NCBI RefSeq assembly: GCF_024323335.1
Contig: NC_066585.1
Coordinates: forward strand, 183,290,294 to 183,354,293
Length of the DNA: 64,000 nt
Origin: Lathyrus oleraceus
Taxonomy: Eukaryota; Streptophyta; Magnoliopsida; Fabales; Fabaceae
Direction: 5' to 3'
Shown: one piece after another, positions 46,019 to 57,360 of the stretch
How the letters are laid out: each line of letters starts with the position of its first letter
How positions within the stretch are numbered: the first letter of the stretch is position 1
Notes under the pieces: generated by a model
What the model was told of the DNA's origin: nothing
What the model saw: only the letters and a program-made list of their open reading frames with translations
Databases searched by the model: none
Position numbers and translations under genes: made by a program

Positions 46019-49000
46019 ATGTCTTCTGATAAACAACAAAAGCAATCAAAGAACATCAAAAGTGCTGGACCTTCAAAGAGTTCTACTACCCAGAATATTC
46101 CAACCAGCACAATCATCACTGTTGGGGACCGAGAGTACATCACTGCTCCAAAACTTTTGAAAGAACAGAAAGCAATTTTTGCTTCTCAGGTAATGGTTCC
46201 TTTCCTTCTTTATGGAAATGCTTTAGGGTTTCTAGGACCATTAGTATCTGAAGAACATTTAGAGAAGTGTGCTCAATTTTTTCCTTGTCACCATACTACT
46301 AAACCCATAGCCAACAAAACCCTTTCTTCTAAAGACAATGAGGATCTAAAGCAGAGGGAGGCTTTTCAACTGGACTTTATCACAGATAGTTTCATACCCT
46401 TTCGGTCTTGTCCAACTCTAGACAAATCCTATCTCGCTTGGTTAACAAAAGTTGAGAAGAAGAAAGCCTCACTTTGGAAAGAATTGGGTATTTTTGACCT
46501 AATCCAGATGTCGAAGCTGGGATTTAGTTATTGTCAGCCTTTATTACTCTCCAGCCTATATTTCTGGGATAGTACCTATAACACCTTTCATCTTCCTTGT
46601 GGAATGATGACTCCCACACTTTTCGACGTAGCTGCCATTGCTGGACTTCCTCCGACAGGAGAGACCTTCGACCCCTACCAAGATTGTGAAAACTTGATTG
46701 ACTTCAACGTTAAGAACGCTTCATTTAGTACTTACATTAATCTATATCACGCTGATGGGGAAGAAGTTTCTGATATATAACATATAGCATTTTTAGGTCT
46801 ATGGTTGTCCAAATTCTTCTTTTGCTGCAAATCTCTACAAGTTGCTAAGAGATTTTTAACGCTCGCTAACCAATTGCATGTTGGTCGAAGAGTGTGTTTG
46901 AGTGAACTCTTATTGGCTAGTTTGTACGAAAGTCTAGGATCAGCTAGTGCTAAGCTAAAGGAATACAAAGCTGGCACCAATCTTTTATTGCCTGGGCCTT
47001 ATTGGCTTCTTCAATTGTGGCTTAATGCCACTTTCGAATCCTTTTTGCCAACACGAGGAAACGTTGAAGAAGATGCCCCAGAAATAATGAATCGAAGCAT
47101 TGAGGGCACCAGACTCCTTCGACTAACTCCAGCTGATGACGTTGATAACTTACAAACATCCCTCACCAAATACACTTTGATGTTCTCGAAGCGTCATCAT
47201 TTCCTTCCTTCGATGGCTCCTTTTGCCAGTCGAACGCATGGTCCTTCCTGGTTTACTGCCTCGCTCGAAGACGCTGTGAAAAATGCCAACACAGAGATCG
47301 AAGACATATGGCGTGCCTTTCTCCTTCCAAGGCTACTCGTCTCTAGGATTCTGCCAGTAAAGAGTCATGTGTGTCTGTTGGCTTATCAGCCTAATTTTGT
47401 CTCTCGACAATTTGGGTTGTGTCAACTTATACCTTTCTCTTTATTCAAACGAAAGCACGAGATCTGCTGTGCAGGGACTGAATGGAGCGCTCGAGACATT
47501 GCCGTCCACAAAGAATTCCATGCCAATTTTGCCGAATTCCAATTAATAGCCTTCCAACCGTCGTTCTATTCCACCAATGGTTTCGCCACTTGGTGGACAG
47601 ATTTCTATTCCAAGAATATGTTTTCGACTGCTGAAATCAAAGAATGTCTAATGAAGGCTTTTTCATCTTTGCAGGAAAATATCCCCAAGGGTAAGCTTAC
47701 TCATTCTGCAGAAATCCAAGCATTCCAAAAGTACTTGGAAACTGTCTATAACCCAACAAACATCGTTGACACTGTTTGTTATGCAGCCCCAATTTTAAAA
47801 GAAAATTTTGAAAAACAGATTGCCAAAAGAAAATCTCTCAAAACTGTAAAACCCGAATTGAAATATGACTTGGCCTTTGAGTGCGAACCACCCAAATTTC
47901 CAAAGTTACCTAGTGCAAATTTTGCTTTGTCATTTTTCCCCCTTACCCTTACTGGTTCACGTGTGGGAACATTTTTAACATACTAAAAAATGACCAACAA
48001 AAGCCTGCAAAAAGAGTAGTTGCTACCAAACATACCTTAGACAGTTTCAAAGACTTCTTTCACTTCGATTTATCTGCAGTGAGAATCACTTCTCCAACAT
48101 GTGAAGGTGTGGAATGTTTGGATTTCTTGGTTTTACAACTCCTTTTCGTTTTTTACCAGTCTTTTAAACATTTGCATATTTCGACTAACTCACATCCTTC
48201 TTTAGCTGTCGAAAGGAAGGTGGTGAAAAAAGAAAAACCTATGGCGAAGGCTAGTTCGACTACTGCTTCCAGGCCAACTACCTCTTCAAGCCAGGGGATG
48301 CCTTCTGGCGTCGCTCCAAAAAAAACGAAGAAGAGTTCAAAGGTATTACATCAAATAACTTCTCTATCTCTTTCGAATTTCTTTCTAATTATTTATAATT
48401 TTCTTTCTTCAGGGTAGTGGCAAGCCTCCCTTGACACCCAAGAAAAGAAAAACCTCTCCTGCCAATATTATTCTTGTCGAAGACGATGAAGAGGATACTC
48501 CTCCTACTCCACTCAAGAAAAAACAGAAGAAAAATAAGGCAAAAGTTGCCCCTTTCCTACCAAATCAACAACAAGGTGTCGAAACCACCACTCTCCCTCC
48601 TCTTCCAAAGAAAGCTCCATCCCAGCCTTTTGGTGTTGCAGCGTTGGATCATATTGGGAGTAATGCCTCTGATCCAGAGGTTCAACAGGTATACTTCGAC
48701 CTTAAGTGTTCTATCGTTCGACAAATTCATATTTTCAATCTAACATTTTATTTTCAGGACAAAGCCACCACTCCCCTCATTTCTACTGCCAATCAAAGCG
48801 ATTCTTCGAGCGGCATGAATCCATCTCCTCCTCCGACAATCAGCGGTGCTATCCAAAACAAAGGCTCTTCGACTGGAGCTCACAATCTTGAAGAAGACAA
48901 CGCTCAGAACGAAGAAGAAACCTCTTCTCCTGGTGAAGATGGTAAAAGAGATTCGAAGCACGTTGACGAGAAGGACTCGACAGGGAAAGAAAACTCTGAG

Positions 49001-49975
49001 GATACTCCTAGTGATTCTCCTGCTAGAGTTGTGTTCCCTTCAAATGATGTTGATGAGGACGATCAGGATTCAAATGAAATTGAGGGGTATTTTCGAGAAG
49101 ATGAAGACATAAATATGGGAGAAGCTGATGTTGAGGGAAATCAAACTGGAACTAGTAATGCCAACGTCGATACGGTCTCAAATCCCACTAAAGTTCGACC
49201 ATCCATCACCCAAACTTCGCCCACACCACTTACTGAGGAGGAGAAAAGATCCTTAAAACAAAATGACCCCCTTAAGTATGTGAGGTTAATGATGGCTTAA
49301 AGAGAGTCTTCTTCAGAGCAAAGTGTTTCTGGAGCTTCGACCCAATATGGTGCTAGTGCAAACGAAGCATCACATGATGAACTCCTTCAGCAGGTGAAGA
49401 AGGCAGTTTTTGACGTAAATCTCTTTGATGAGCTAAGGAATAATGTGGGGGCGAGCTTTAGCATAAAGAAGTTGATAAGCAAAATTAACATCACTGCTTG
49501 CCCCACTGATGTAGGTGAAGCCCTTATTGATATTCAAAATCTCATTGACCAAGTTTGTGCTGAATATCATAGGGAGGTGGATGCTAAAGCTAAGCTGCTA
49601 TCGACTGAAAAAGCTCAAGCCATTGAGTTTGACAATGCCCTTCGAACTTCACAAGCTTCTGAGGAGTTAGCCACTTCCAGAAAATCAACCCAAGTAGAGT
49701 TTGACACTTACACTGCTTCGATACGCCTCTGGGAATCTCATATTGCATAATTGAAGCAAAAGATTTCTGATGCTAAGGCAAAGCAGGCTGCTATTCGAGG
49801 TTTGGATAGTACTGAAGCTGATGATCTGGCGAAGCAAAGCGTGGACCACGTCGAAAAAGCTACGGCTATGAACGAAGATATTGCACGCCTCAGAGGAGTT
49901 CAAGCAGCTGTTCAGTATAAGATTGGCTTGGCGAAGAAGAAATATGATCGGATGAGGGCCATTATTCCTTTTTGA
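46019..49975 (+). pseudogene. Antisense PMD-like gene inside the Tat element, with introns
   Basis: From ATG 46019 the frame gives MSSDKQQKQSKN, VPFLLYGNALGFLGPLVSEE, a PMD-like fold region (CGMMTPTLFDVAAIAGLPPT; ANQLHVGRRVCLSELLLASL; LLLPGPYWLLQLWLNATFES; SRQFGLCQLIPFSLF), then a Lys/Ser/acidic low-complexity middle and a C-terminal coiled coil (TACPTDVGEALIDIQNLIDQ; DIARLRGVQAAVQYKIGLAK). Probable introns: about 48106-48205, 48340-48412 and 48689-48758, each with GT...AG ends and pyrimidine-rich tails. Stops at 46778-46780, 47984-47986, 49298-49300 and 49748-49750 break it. The first stop, the 49298 stop and the 49748 stop are followed by unbroken homology in the same frame, so they are late point mutations. 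I infer the plant mobile domain from pattern; the function in the element is unknown. Confidence 0.7.
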
Positions 49976-50100
49976 TTTCCTCCTGTATTTGCTTTATTCG
50001 ACTCTTGTTTACTTGTAACTTGATTAAGACGAAAACCATTTTGGCACATATTTTGAGTTTAAATATCTTCACCATTTTGGTCATGATAGTGTTTTACTTA
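49976..50100. other. Convergent gap between antisense gene and pol
   Basis: The plus-strand gene and minus-strand pol end 125 bases apart, tail to tail. Transcripts from the two promoters would overlap here. Confidence 0.6.
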
Positions 50101-53100
50101 CTATGCTGTTATGATTCTAACTTCGTGCATAAATGGTTTATACTTCTTTAAGTATTTTCCATTTACTTTTAGGATTCTTCGATCCTCTGCTAGTTCTTCT
50201 ATTTCGTACGCATTGTTTGAAAAGGCTTTTAGAATTCGAAAAGGTCCTTCCCAATGTGGAGACCATTTTCCTAATGCCTTATTCTTTCGATCCATAGGCA
50301 ATATGACTTTCCACACTAAATCATTCATAGTAAAAGTTTTACCTGTGACCCTCTTATTGTATGCCCTTTCTACCCTCTCCTTCTGTCTTCTTAATACTTC
50401 TAACGCATGTAACCTTTCTTCGTCCAAATCCACCAGCTCATTTATCATCATTTCCCAGTATAAGTCAGATGGGATTTCTCCTTGTCTTTGGATTCTCACT
50501 GATTGTAAGTAGACTTTGATAGGTAGTACTGCATCATGTCCAAATGTAAGTTGGAAAGGTGTAGTGTTAGTGGCTTCTTTAGGGGAAGTTCGACAAGCCC
50601 ATAGTTCTTGGTCTAAAGTTTTGTGCCAATTTTTTGGCTTTTTCCCTACATGCTTTTTGATTAGCCCAATTATTACTTTGTTGGCTGCTTCAACTTGCCC
50701 ATTGGCTTGAGCATAATAGGGTGTGGATGTTAACAATTTGAACCCCATTTCCTTTGCAAATTCTTGCATCTTTCGACCAGTAAAAACTTATCCTTGATCT
50801 GTTGTTATACTTTCTGGGATTCCAAATCTGTATAAAATTTGCCTTTGAATGAATTCGATAACAGTTTCTTGATCCACATTTACTAAAGGTACTTCTTCGA
50901 CCCATTTAGTGAAATAGTCAATTACTACAAGTATGTATCTTTGACCTTTGGATGAATTGGGTCTAATTTCCCCAATTAGATCTAATGCCCAACCTCTGAA
51001 GGGCCAAGGCTTAATAATTGTATGAAGTTCACTTGCAGGAGCATGTTGAATTCCTGCATGTATTTGACATTCCTGGCAACCCTTAGCAAACTCCATACAA
51101 TCTTTTAACATGGTGGGCCAATACATTCCATATCTGAAAAACAACCATTTCATCTTATGGCCTGCCTGATGCGCTCCACAAGCCTCACTATGTACACTAG
51201 ATAATGCCAAGTAAGTTTCGCTTTCTCCTAAGCATTTCAACAGGATCCCTTCAGGGGTTTTCTTGAATAATTCATTCCCTATCAATACATAACATAAAGC
51301 CATGTACTTGGTTTGTCTTTCTGTGTCTGTCGAAGGGTCCTTGAGATAATTAATAATTGGATTCCTCCAATATGTATCTATCAAGGTATCAATGGCCAAA
51401 ACTTCAAACTCCTCTTTGTTAGCATACCCTAACCGGGTGCTTTCCAAGTCTGTCGGAGATAATATGGCAGCCATTGCCTTTCCTCTTACTTCGATAAGTT
51501 CTTCTAGCTTTTCTTTTGAAATTCTATACCCTGAGGCTATGGCTAGAAGAACATAAAACTTCGAATTTTTTGAGTAACCTATTTGCAATGACGAAGTACA
51601 TAATCAAATTTTCTTTTATACATTTGTACTCCTTCGTCAGTTGCTTGATTACTAATTCTGAATCTCCTTTAATTTCGACCCTAGTTGCCCCTAATTCCAA
51701 CAAAGCCTTAAGTCCTGCAATAAGAGCTTCATATTCTGCTTCGTTGTTGGAACAAAGGGGACCTTCAATTCTATATTTGAGTTTTGTTGGAATTTTGTCA
51801 GGAGAAATTAACATTATCCCAACCCCACTTCCATTCTTATGAGTGGAACCGTCGAAGAATAATTTCCAAGGTTTCAACTCAACTTGAAATTGAGGATTTT
51901 CGACTAGTGCATGGTCTACAATAAAGTCTGATACTATTTGCCCCTTCATTGCCTTTAAAGGCATAAAGGTTAAAGAGTATTCAGTGAGAGCTAAAGCCCA
52001 TTTGCCAATTCGACTGTGCATTATTGGCTTAGATAACATATACTTGATGACATCAAAATGCGAAGAGACGTATAAATCAATAGGTTTTATATAATACTTG
52101 AGTTTAGTACAAGAGAAATGCAAACAAAGACACAACTTTTCTATTGAAGTGTATCTAGTTTCTGCATCATTTAAAACCCTACTAAGGTAATAAATGGCTC
52201 TTTCGACGCCATCTTCATTCTCTTGCGCCAACATGCTACCTATGGTAATGTCGGACGCTGATATATACAGTCTCATGGGCTTCTTTCCACATGGTGGTGC
52301 CAAGATAGGAGGATTCGTCAGATAATGTTTGATCTTGTCGAATGCCTTTTGGTGTTCGTCATTCCATTCGAACTTCCCTTGTTTCAGGCGCAGAAGGGGA
52401 GAGAAGGCTTGGGTTCGACCACTTAAATTCGAGATGAATCTTCTTAGGAAGTTTATCTTTCCTAATAATGATTGTAATTCTTTTTTGGTTGATGGTGATT
52501 TGGTCTCCATAATAGCCTTCGTCTTGTTCTGATTGATCTTTATCCTCTTTTTGTGGACCACAAAGCCCAGAAAATCTCCAGCCTGCACATAGAATACACA
52601 TTTAAGAGGATTCATTTTTAAGCCATGTTTTCTCATTCTTTCGAATGATTGGCTGAGATGGGATAGGTGATCTTCATCTGACGTAGATTTTATCACAATG
52701 TCATCTATGTATACTTGCATGAATGTTTCTATATAATCATGAAATATAGAATTCATCGCTCGCTGGTATGTTGCCCCAGCGTTTTTTAGGCCAAAAGGCA
52801 TGACTATCCACTCATAAGTGCCTATTGCCCCTGGACATCGAAAAGTTGTTTTAGAAACATCTTCTTCTACGATGAAAATCTGGTTATAGCCAGAATATCC
52901 ATCAAGCATGCTGAGATACTCATAGCTTGCGGCTGAGTCAACCAACATCCCTGCCACAGGCATTGGATACTCATCCTTAGGGGTTGCTGCATTTAGATCA
53001 CGAAAATCTATACATACTTGCAAAGAGCCATTTTTCTTGATAACAGGGACAATATTAGCAATCTAATCGACATACCTTGTGGTCCTGATGAAGTTGCAAC

Positions 53101-53947
53101 GAAGGAGTCTTTCGACCTCTTTTTTGATCTTTGTGAGGATTTCTGGTGCGAATCTTCTTGGAGTCTGCTTGATGGGCTTCTTGCCATCCTTTATAGGCAA
53201 CTTTAATTCGACCAGGTCCCTCTTCAAACCAGGCATTTCGTCGTAATCCCAAGCAAAGCAATCTTTGTTCTTCCTTAGTAATTCAATAACTCTCACTTTC
53301 AACTTGGGGTCCAGTTTAGCACTGATGTAGGTAATTCTTTTTGCACTTCCATCTCCGAGATCGATCTCTTCGAGAGGATCTTGCGCTAACATCTTTGCAC
53401 TTGACATTACTGGATCTTTTTTAAATCCCAGAGGCTCTTCGTCGTATATGGCGTCCAACCTCTGTTCTTCTGGTTCCACAGGTACTTGTTCGTCAGGGGG
53501 TTTTGGTCTAAAGAACTCCCCTGGTCCTATATTACAGATTTCACCATATGTGGCTTTGTTAGCCATGTTTGTTATCTCGGCTTCGAGAGCCGCTTATCTT
53601 TTGTTCTCAACCATGTAGGCCGAAATCTTATCGAAGAAAGAAGACTCATTCATAGTACAGGTCTTCATCCCAGCCTGTTGGCCGTATTTCAGATGATTCT
53701 CCTATTTTTGGGTCTCCCATAATCTCTCTATCCCACTGAAAGCCATTTGGGTGGAGAGTCAAGAAGTACAAGGAATTTTTATTTGGGGCGTAGCCTTCTT
53801 CCGCTGGGTAACATGGTCCTATGTGCGCCAAATTCTTGTCGAAGTTTCTCTTGTCCACATGGTTTACTTCTGCCCTGAAGTAACTTTGGTCAGCTTCGAC
53901 ATTCTCTACCACGCCATCTTCTCTCCAGATAGAAATTCTTTGATGCA
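50101..53947 (-). pseudogene. Tat element pol: RT, two RNase H domains, integrase
   Basis: Read downward from 53947: a pre-RT linker (FLTLHPNGFQWDREIMGDPK), RT (QVCIDFRDLNAATPKDEYPM; active site QVYIDDIVIKS at about 52700), RNase H (YYLSRVLNDAETRYTSIEKL), archaeal-type RNase H (WKLFFDGSTHKNGSGVGIML), integrase zinc region (HSEACGAHQAGHKMKW...CQECQIH) and core (VVIDYFTKWVEEVPLVNV; GIPESITTDQG; YYAQANGQVEAANKVI), ending at 50101. Damage: a frame change near 53600-53650, TAA at 53594-53596, TAG at 53063-53065 (from TGG), a short deletion near 51560 that joins RLLKKFE to IASGYRIS out of frame, and TAA at about 50788-50790. Protease and gag are not in the window. Confidence 0.9.
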
Positions 53948-55729
53948 TGTGATAACATGAAACTATATCACATTTTTAGACTTGATTTAACTAAATTATA
54001 TCGTTATTTGATTCAATTTATTTTATATTATTCGATATTACTCGGTATTTTCTTATTATTTATTTCAGGTATCATTATTTAAAGCACGTGTGAAAAAGAA
54101 AGAAGAGGGGTGCAAAAAGAGGATTTTCTAGGAAAAGCAGCAAGCCGAAGCACCAAAGCCCAGCCCACGTTTGGAACAAAAGATATGGCTGTCACGACCG
54201 CCACGAGAACATGCCGAGCGTCACGTCCCAAAACCTAGTGTTACGACCGTAACACATAGTGTGACGGACGTCACACATTTCATCCTATATTTTAGGCTTT
54301 ACGTGCGTAACGGAGTGGATGTTTTCCCCTAAGTTTTCTCCTGCACTCGTTAACGCTTTGAACCATACTGAAGACACTTTCGAGGAAGCGGTTATTTGGA
54401 GAGGTGAATATAAATAGACCTCACAAAAGCCAATTGGAGCTCTCTCTTGATTCTCTCTTCTCCGTGCAATTTTTCCAGCAATATCTTTCCAACATTATAA
54501 TTTTCCAGCACTCTAAATTTTCAAGCATCTTATTTTCTTTTCTTTTCTAGTTTAATTTCCGAAGCAAACAATTTATTTTCTCACGATAGTTTCTACACCG
54601 GAAACTATTGTGTAATTTTTACTGGATCTAACCTTACGTTAGATCATAGTAATTTATTTCCTTGTTTTTACTTTCCTATCTGATCGAAAATTATGAAGAA
54701 GAAATCCAACCGACTTGTGGTGGAGTGTTCGAGCATCGAAGCTAGGAGATAAAATCCAGATTTCTAGTATTTTTCCAGGTTCATTAATTAATTGATTTAT
54801 TGTTTTAATTTACATATGCTTTGTTCCGCTATTTATATATATTGTTTGTTTGATATGACCGTATTTATGCATAATTATTGTTTATGCATGTTTATCATGT
54901 CTGGCTAATTAATTTAGATATCGGTATGTAAAGTAAGCGGAATAAAGGAATCGAAATTGAGTTGGTTTAAATTTATTTCAAAATATAGTCACTCTTTTTC
55001 TGGTCTCAATTTACAAAGTTAATACCAAGGTTTTTGTACGAGAGTAAAAGACATACAGAAGTTAAAATCAATAGAACGACGGTTTGAGCTTTTAACTGGA
55101 CAATGTAAATTGAACATTAACTTTAAATCAGGGCGAAAGCAATTTTTAAGGTTAATTAAATTCTAATTATTTTCAAAAATTATTTTAAAAGTTAAATGTG
55201 AGGACGAGAGTTAAGCATTTAAGTTTAATCATATAATCCAAGTCAACAGAGCGAGAGTTTGAGACGAGGGTGTTTAAACGGTTAGTATTTTCTCAAAAGG
55301 AGTTTCTATAGATTCTATTATTTTCAAAAGTGATTTTAGATTTAACGAAATAGTGAGAGTGTACGTGAAAATATAAAGTCATAGTCTAATTCAACAGAGC
55401 GAGAGTTTGAGGAAAGGATTTTTAATTAATAGTGTCTACTGAAAAGACTTATTTTAAAATTAAGAAAAAGACCAACGAAGATTTGATTCCCTAATTACGA
55501 CGAACTAAATACTGATATCCATATTATTTGATATTTTATCTAGATCCAAATTTAGTTTTATTTTTCCCCCTAATCATTAAAGTATCATCCGCCTTAGCTA
55601 TACGCAGTAACCCTAGAAAAACGGTAGATCGATTCATTAAGTCCCTGTGGGATCGATATCTTTTAAAACTACGCGATTAGACTGTGCACTTGCAGTCAGT
55701 ACCCCGATAGACTCATAAAGTTGTGATCA
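53948..55729 (+). repeat. Athila-like 5' LTR (1782 bp)
   Basis: Bounded on the right by the primer site. It has a CGTCAC/TGACGG-rich island at about 54188-54285, a TATA box at 54409-54416 (TATAAATA), and near its end three diverged copies of an AGAGCGAGAGTTTGAG-type motif (about 55071, 55247, 55397). No coding content. Confidence 0.8.
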
Positions 55730-55735
55730 AGTTTT

Positions 55736-55753
55736 TGGCGCCGTTGTCGGGGA
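55736..55753 (+). other. Athila-like primer binding site (tRNA-Asp type)
   Basis: TGGCGCCGTTGTCGGGGA differs by one base from the usual Athila primer site, TGGCGCCGTTGCCGGGGA. Confidence 0.85.
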
Positions 55754-55838
55754 CTTTTATTTAGTCGATATCGTAACTCTTCTATTACGCTGTAGAGACT
55801 AAGGCAATTTTTATTTTTTCCCTTTTTCGTTGATTTGT

Positions 55839-56970
55839 ATGCCACACACTCGCTCACAAGGCGAGCCGTATTACTTACGAATCAACGACGTTGAACGATA
55901 TCTCCGATTATTACGACGAATTCGGGAGTATCGTGCTAGATACAATCTTCCTCCAATCGAAATTCCTGATCTCAAAAATCTCCTTCCTTCGACGATACCA
56001 GCGATGGCCGAACCAGCTCGTGCTCTTCGAGATTACGCTGCTCCATCGTAGGATGAGCCGCATTCGAGTATTGCTCCACCCGCATTCGAAGCGAACAACT
56101 TCGAACTTAAACCTTCGCTGTTGCAGGAAGTGCAACAGAATGAATTTTCTGGAAATCCTACCGAGGATCCAAACCTTCATTTATCCGTATTCGTCCAATA
56201 CGCTGACACTGTTAAAGCTAATGGTGTCACTTCAGAGACAATTCGACTTCGTCTCTTTCCTTTCTCGTTAAGAGATAAAGCTAGAAGGTGGATTCAGTCT
56301 CTTCCTTCCAACTCAGTCACCACATGGAATGAGTTGAAGAAAGTCTTTCTTGCCCGATATTTTCCGCCAAGCAAAACAGCTATGTTGAGAGCCCAGATAA
56401 ATGGATTTAAGCAGAAAGATAACGAATCTCTTTTCGAAGCATGGGAAAGATACAAGGACATGATGAGACTTTGTCCACACCATGGTTTAGAGGACTGGTT
56501 AGTAATTCACACCTTCTACAATGGTCTCTTGTACAACACAAGGTTAACAATAGACGTTGCCGCCGGTGGTGCGCTTATGGATAAACCTTACACCGACGCT
56601 TATCAACTTATTGAGAGCATGGCCCAAAATCATTATCAGTGGGGAAGCGACCGAACAATGGTAGAAAAACCTCAAACAAAAGGGGGCATGTACGAGATAA
56701 GTAGCCTTGATCATGTTAATGCAAAAGTGGATGCTCTTGCCCAGAAAATTGAAAGTTTAAATGTATCACCTCCAGCCACCGTGGTTGTCGTAACTCAAAA
56801 TTGTGAAGTCTGTGGAATTCAAGGTCACACTCCTACAGATTGTCAACTCCTAACAGGAATTCAAACAGACCAGGTGAACTATGCTCAAGGAAATCCTTAC
56901 TCGCATACCTATAACTCAAACTGGAAGAACCATCCTAATTTTTCATATAAAAGTAACAACGCTTTATACG
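55839..56970 (+). pseudogene. Athila-like gag, interrupted
   Basis: ATG 55839 opens with PHTRSQGEPYYLRINDVERY. Key stretches: FELKPSLLQEVQQNEFSGNP, EDPNLHLSVFVQYADTVKAN, IRLRLFPFSLRDKARRWIQS, FFPPSK-like ARYFPPSKTAMLRAQINGF, and a knuckle-like CEVCGIQGHTPTDC at about 56805. A TAG at 56049-56051 (probably from CAG) breaks the N-terminus; after it the same frame is open to the Ogre-2 LTR at 56971, which cuts it at SYKSNNALY. Gag would package element RNA. Confidence 0.88.
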
Positions 56971-57019
56971 TGTCATACCCCAATTTTGTCCGGCCATTTT
57001 GGTTTAATCCATGAGATTT

Positions 57020-57360
57020 TTTTTGCTTCAAAAGTCCCACATTTAGAATTTGCATTTTTTAGAAACATGTATGTGTTTTTTTTTAAAATTAAAAGTCCCA
57101 TATTTAGATTTTTGTATTTAAAATAGAATTGTGTTTTTTAAATTAAAAGTCCCATATTTAGATTTTTGTATTTAAAATAGAATTGTGTTTTTTAATTAAA
57201 AGTCTCATGTTTAGATTTTTATATTTAAAATAGAATTGTGTTGTTTTTAAATTAAAAAAGTTCCATATTTATATTTTTGTATTTAAAATAGAATTGTGTT
57301 GTTTTTTTTTAAATTAAAAGTCCCACATTTAGATTTTTTGTGTTTAAATTAGAATTGTGT
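57020..57360 (+). repeat. ~57 bp tandem repeat in Ogre-2 LTR
   Basis: Units begin with AAGTCCCAYATTTAGA-like words at 57032, 57093, 57147, 57200, 57259 and 57319 (periods 53-61 bp), each followed by TTTGTATTTAAAATAGAATT. Weaker related TTAAGTTAGAAATTTGTTG units follow to about 57510. Confidence 0.85.

Larger units (their letters stand above)
44657..53947 (-). mobile_element. Tat-lineage Ty3/Gypsy element, 3' part, with antisense gene
   Basis: Minus-strand pol (50101-53947) with a second RNase H places this in Tat (Ogre/Retand type). Downstream on the element strand lie a 4 kb region carrying a plus-strand gene (46019-49975), a polypurine tract and a 3' LTR. The 5' half is missing because an Athila-like LTR starts at 53948; the remainder would lie beyond the window if that insertion is simple. 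All coding frames are broken. Confidence 0.8.

Noticed and set aside
48474..49112. 89- and 88-codon frames overlapping the antisense gene
   Set aside because: Lysine/arginine-rich shadows of the acidic low-complexity frame of the antisense PMD-like gene.
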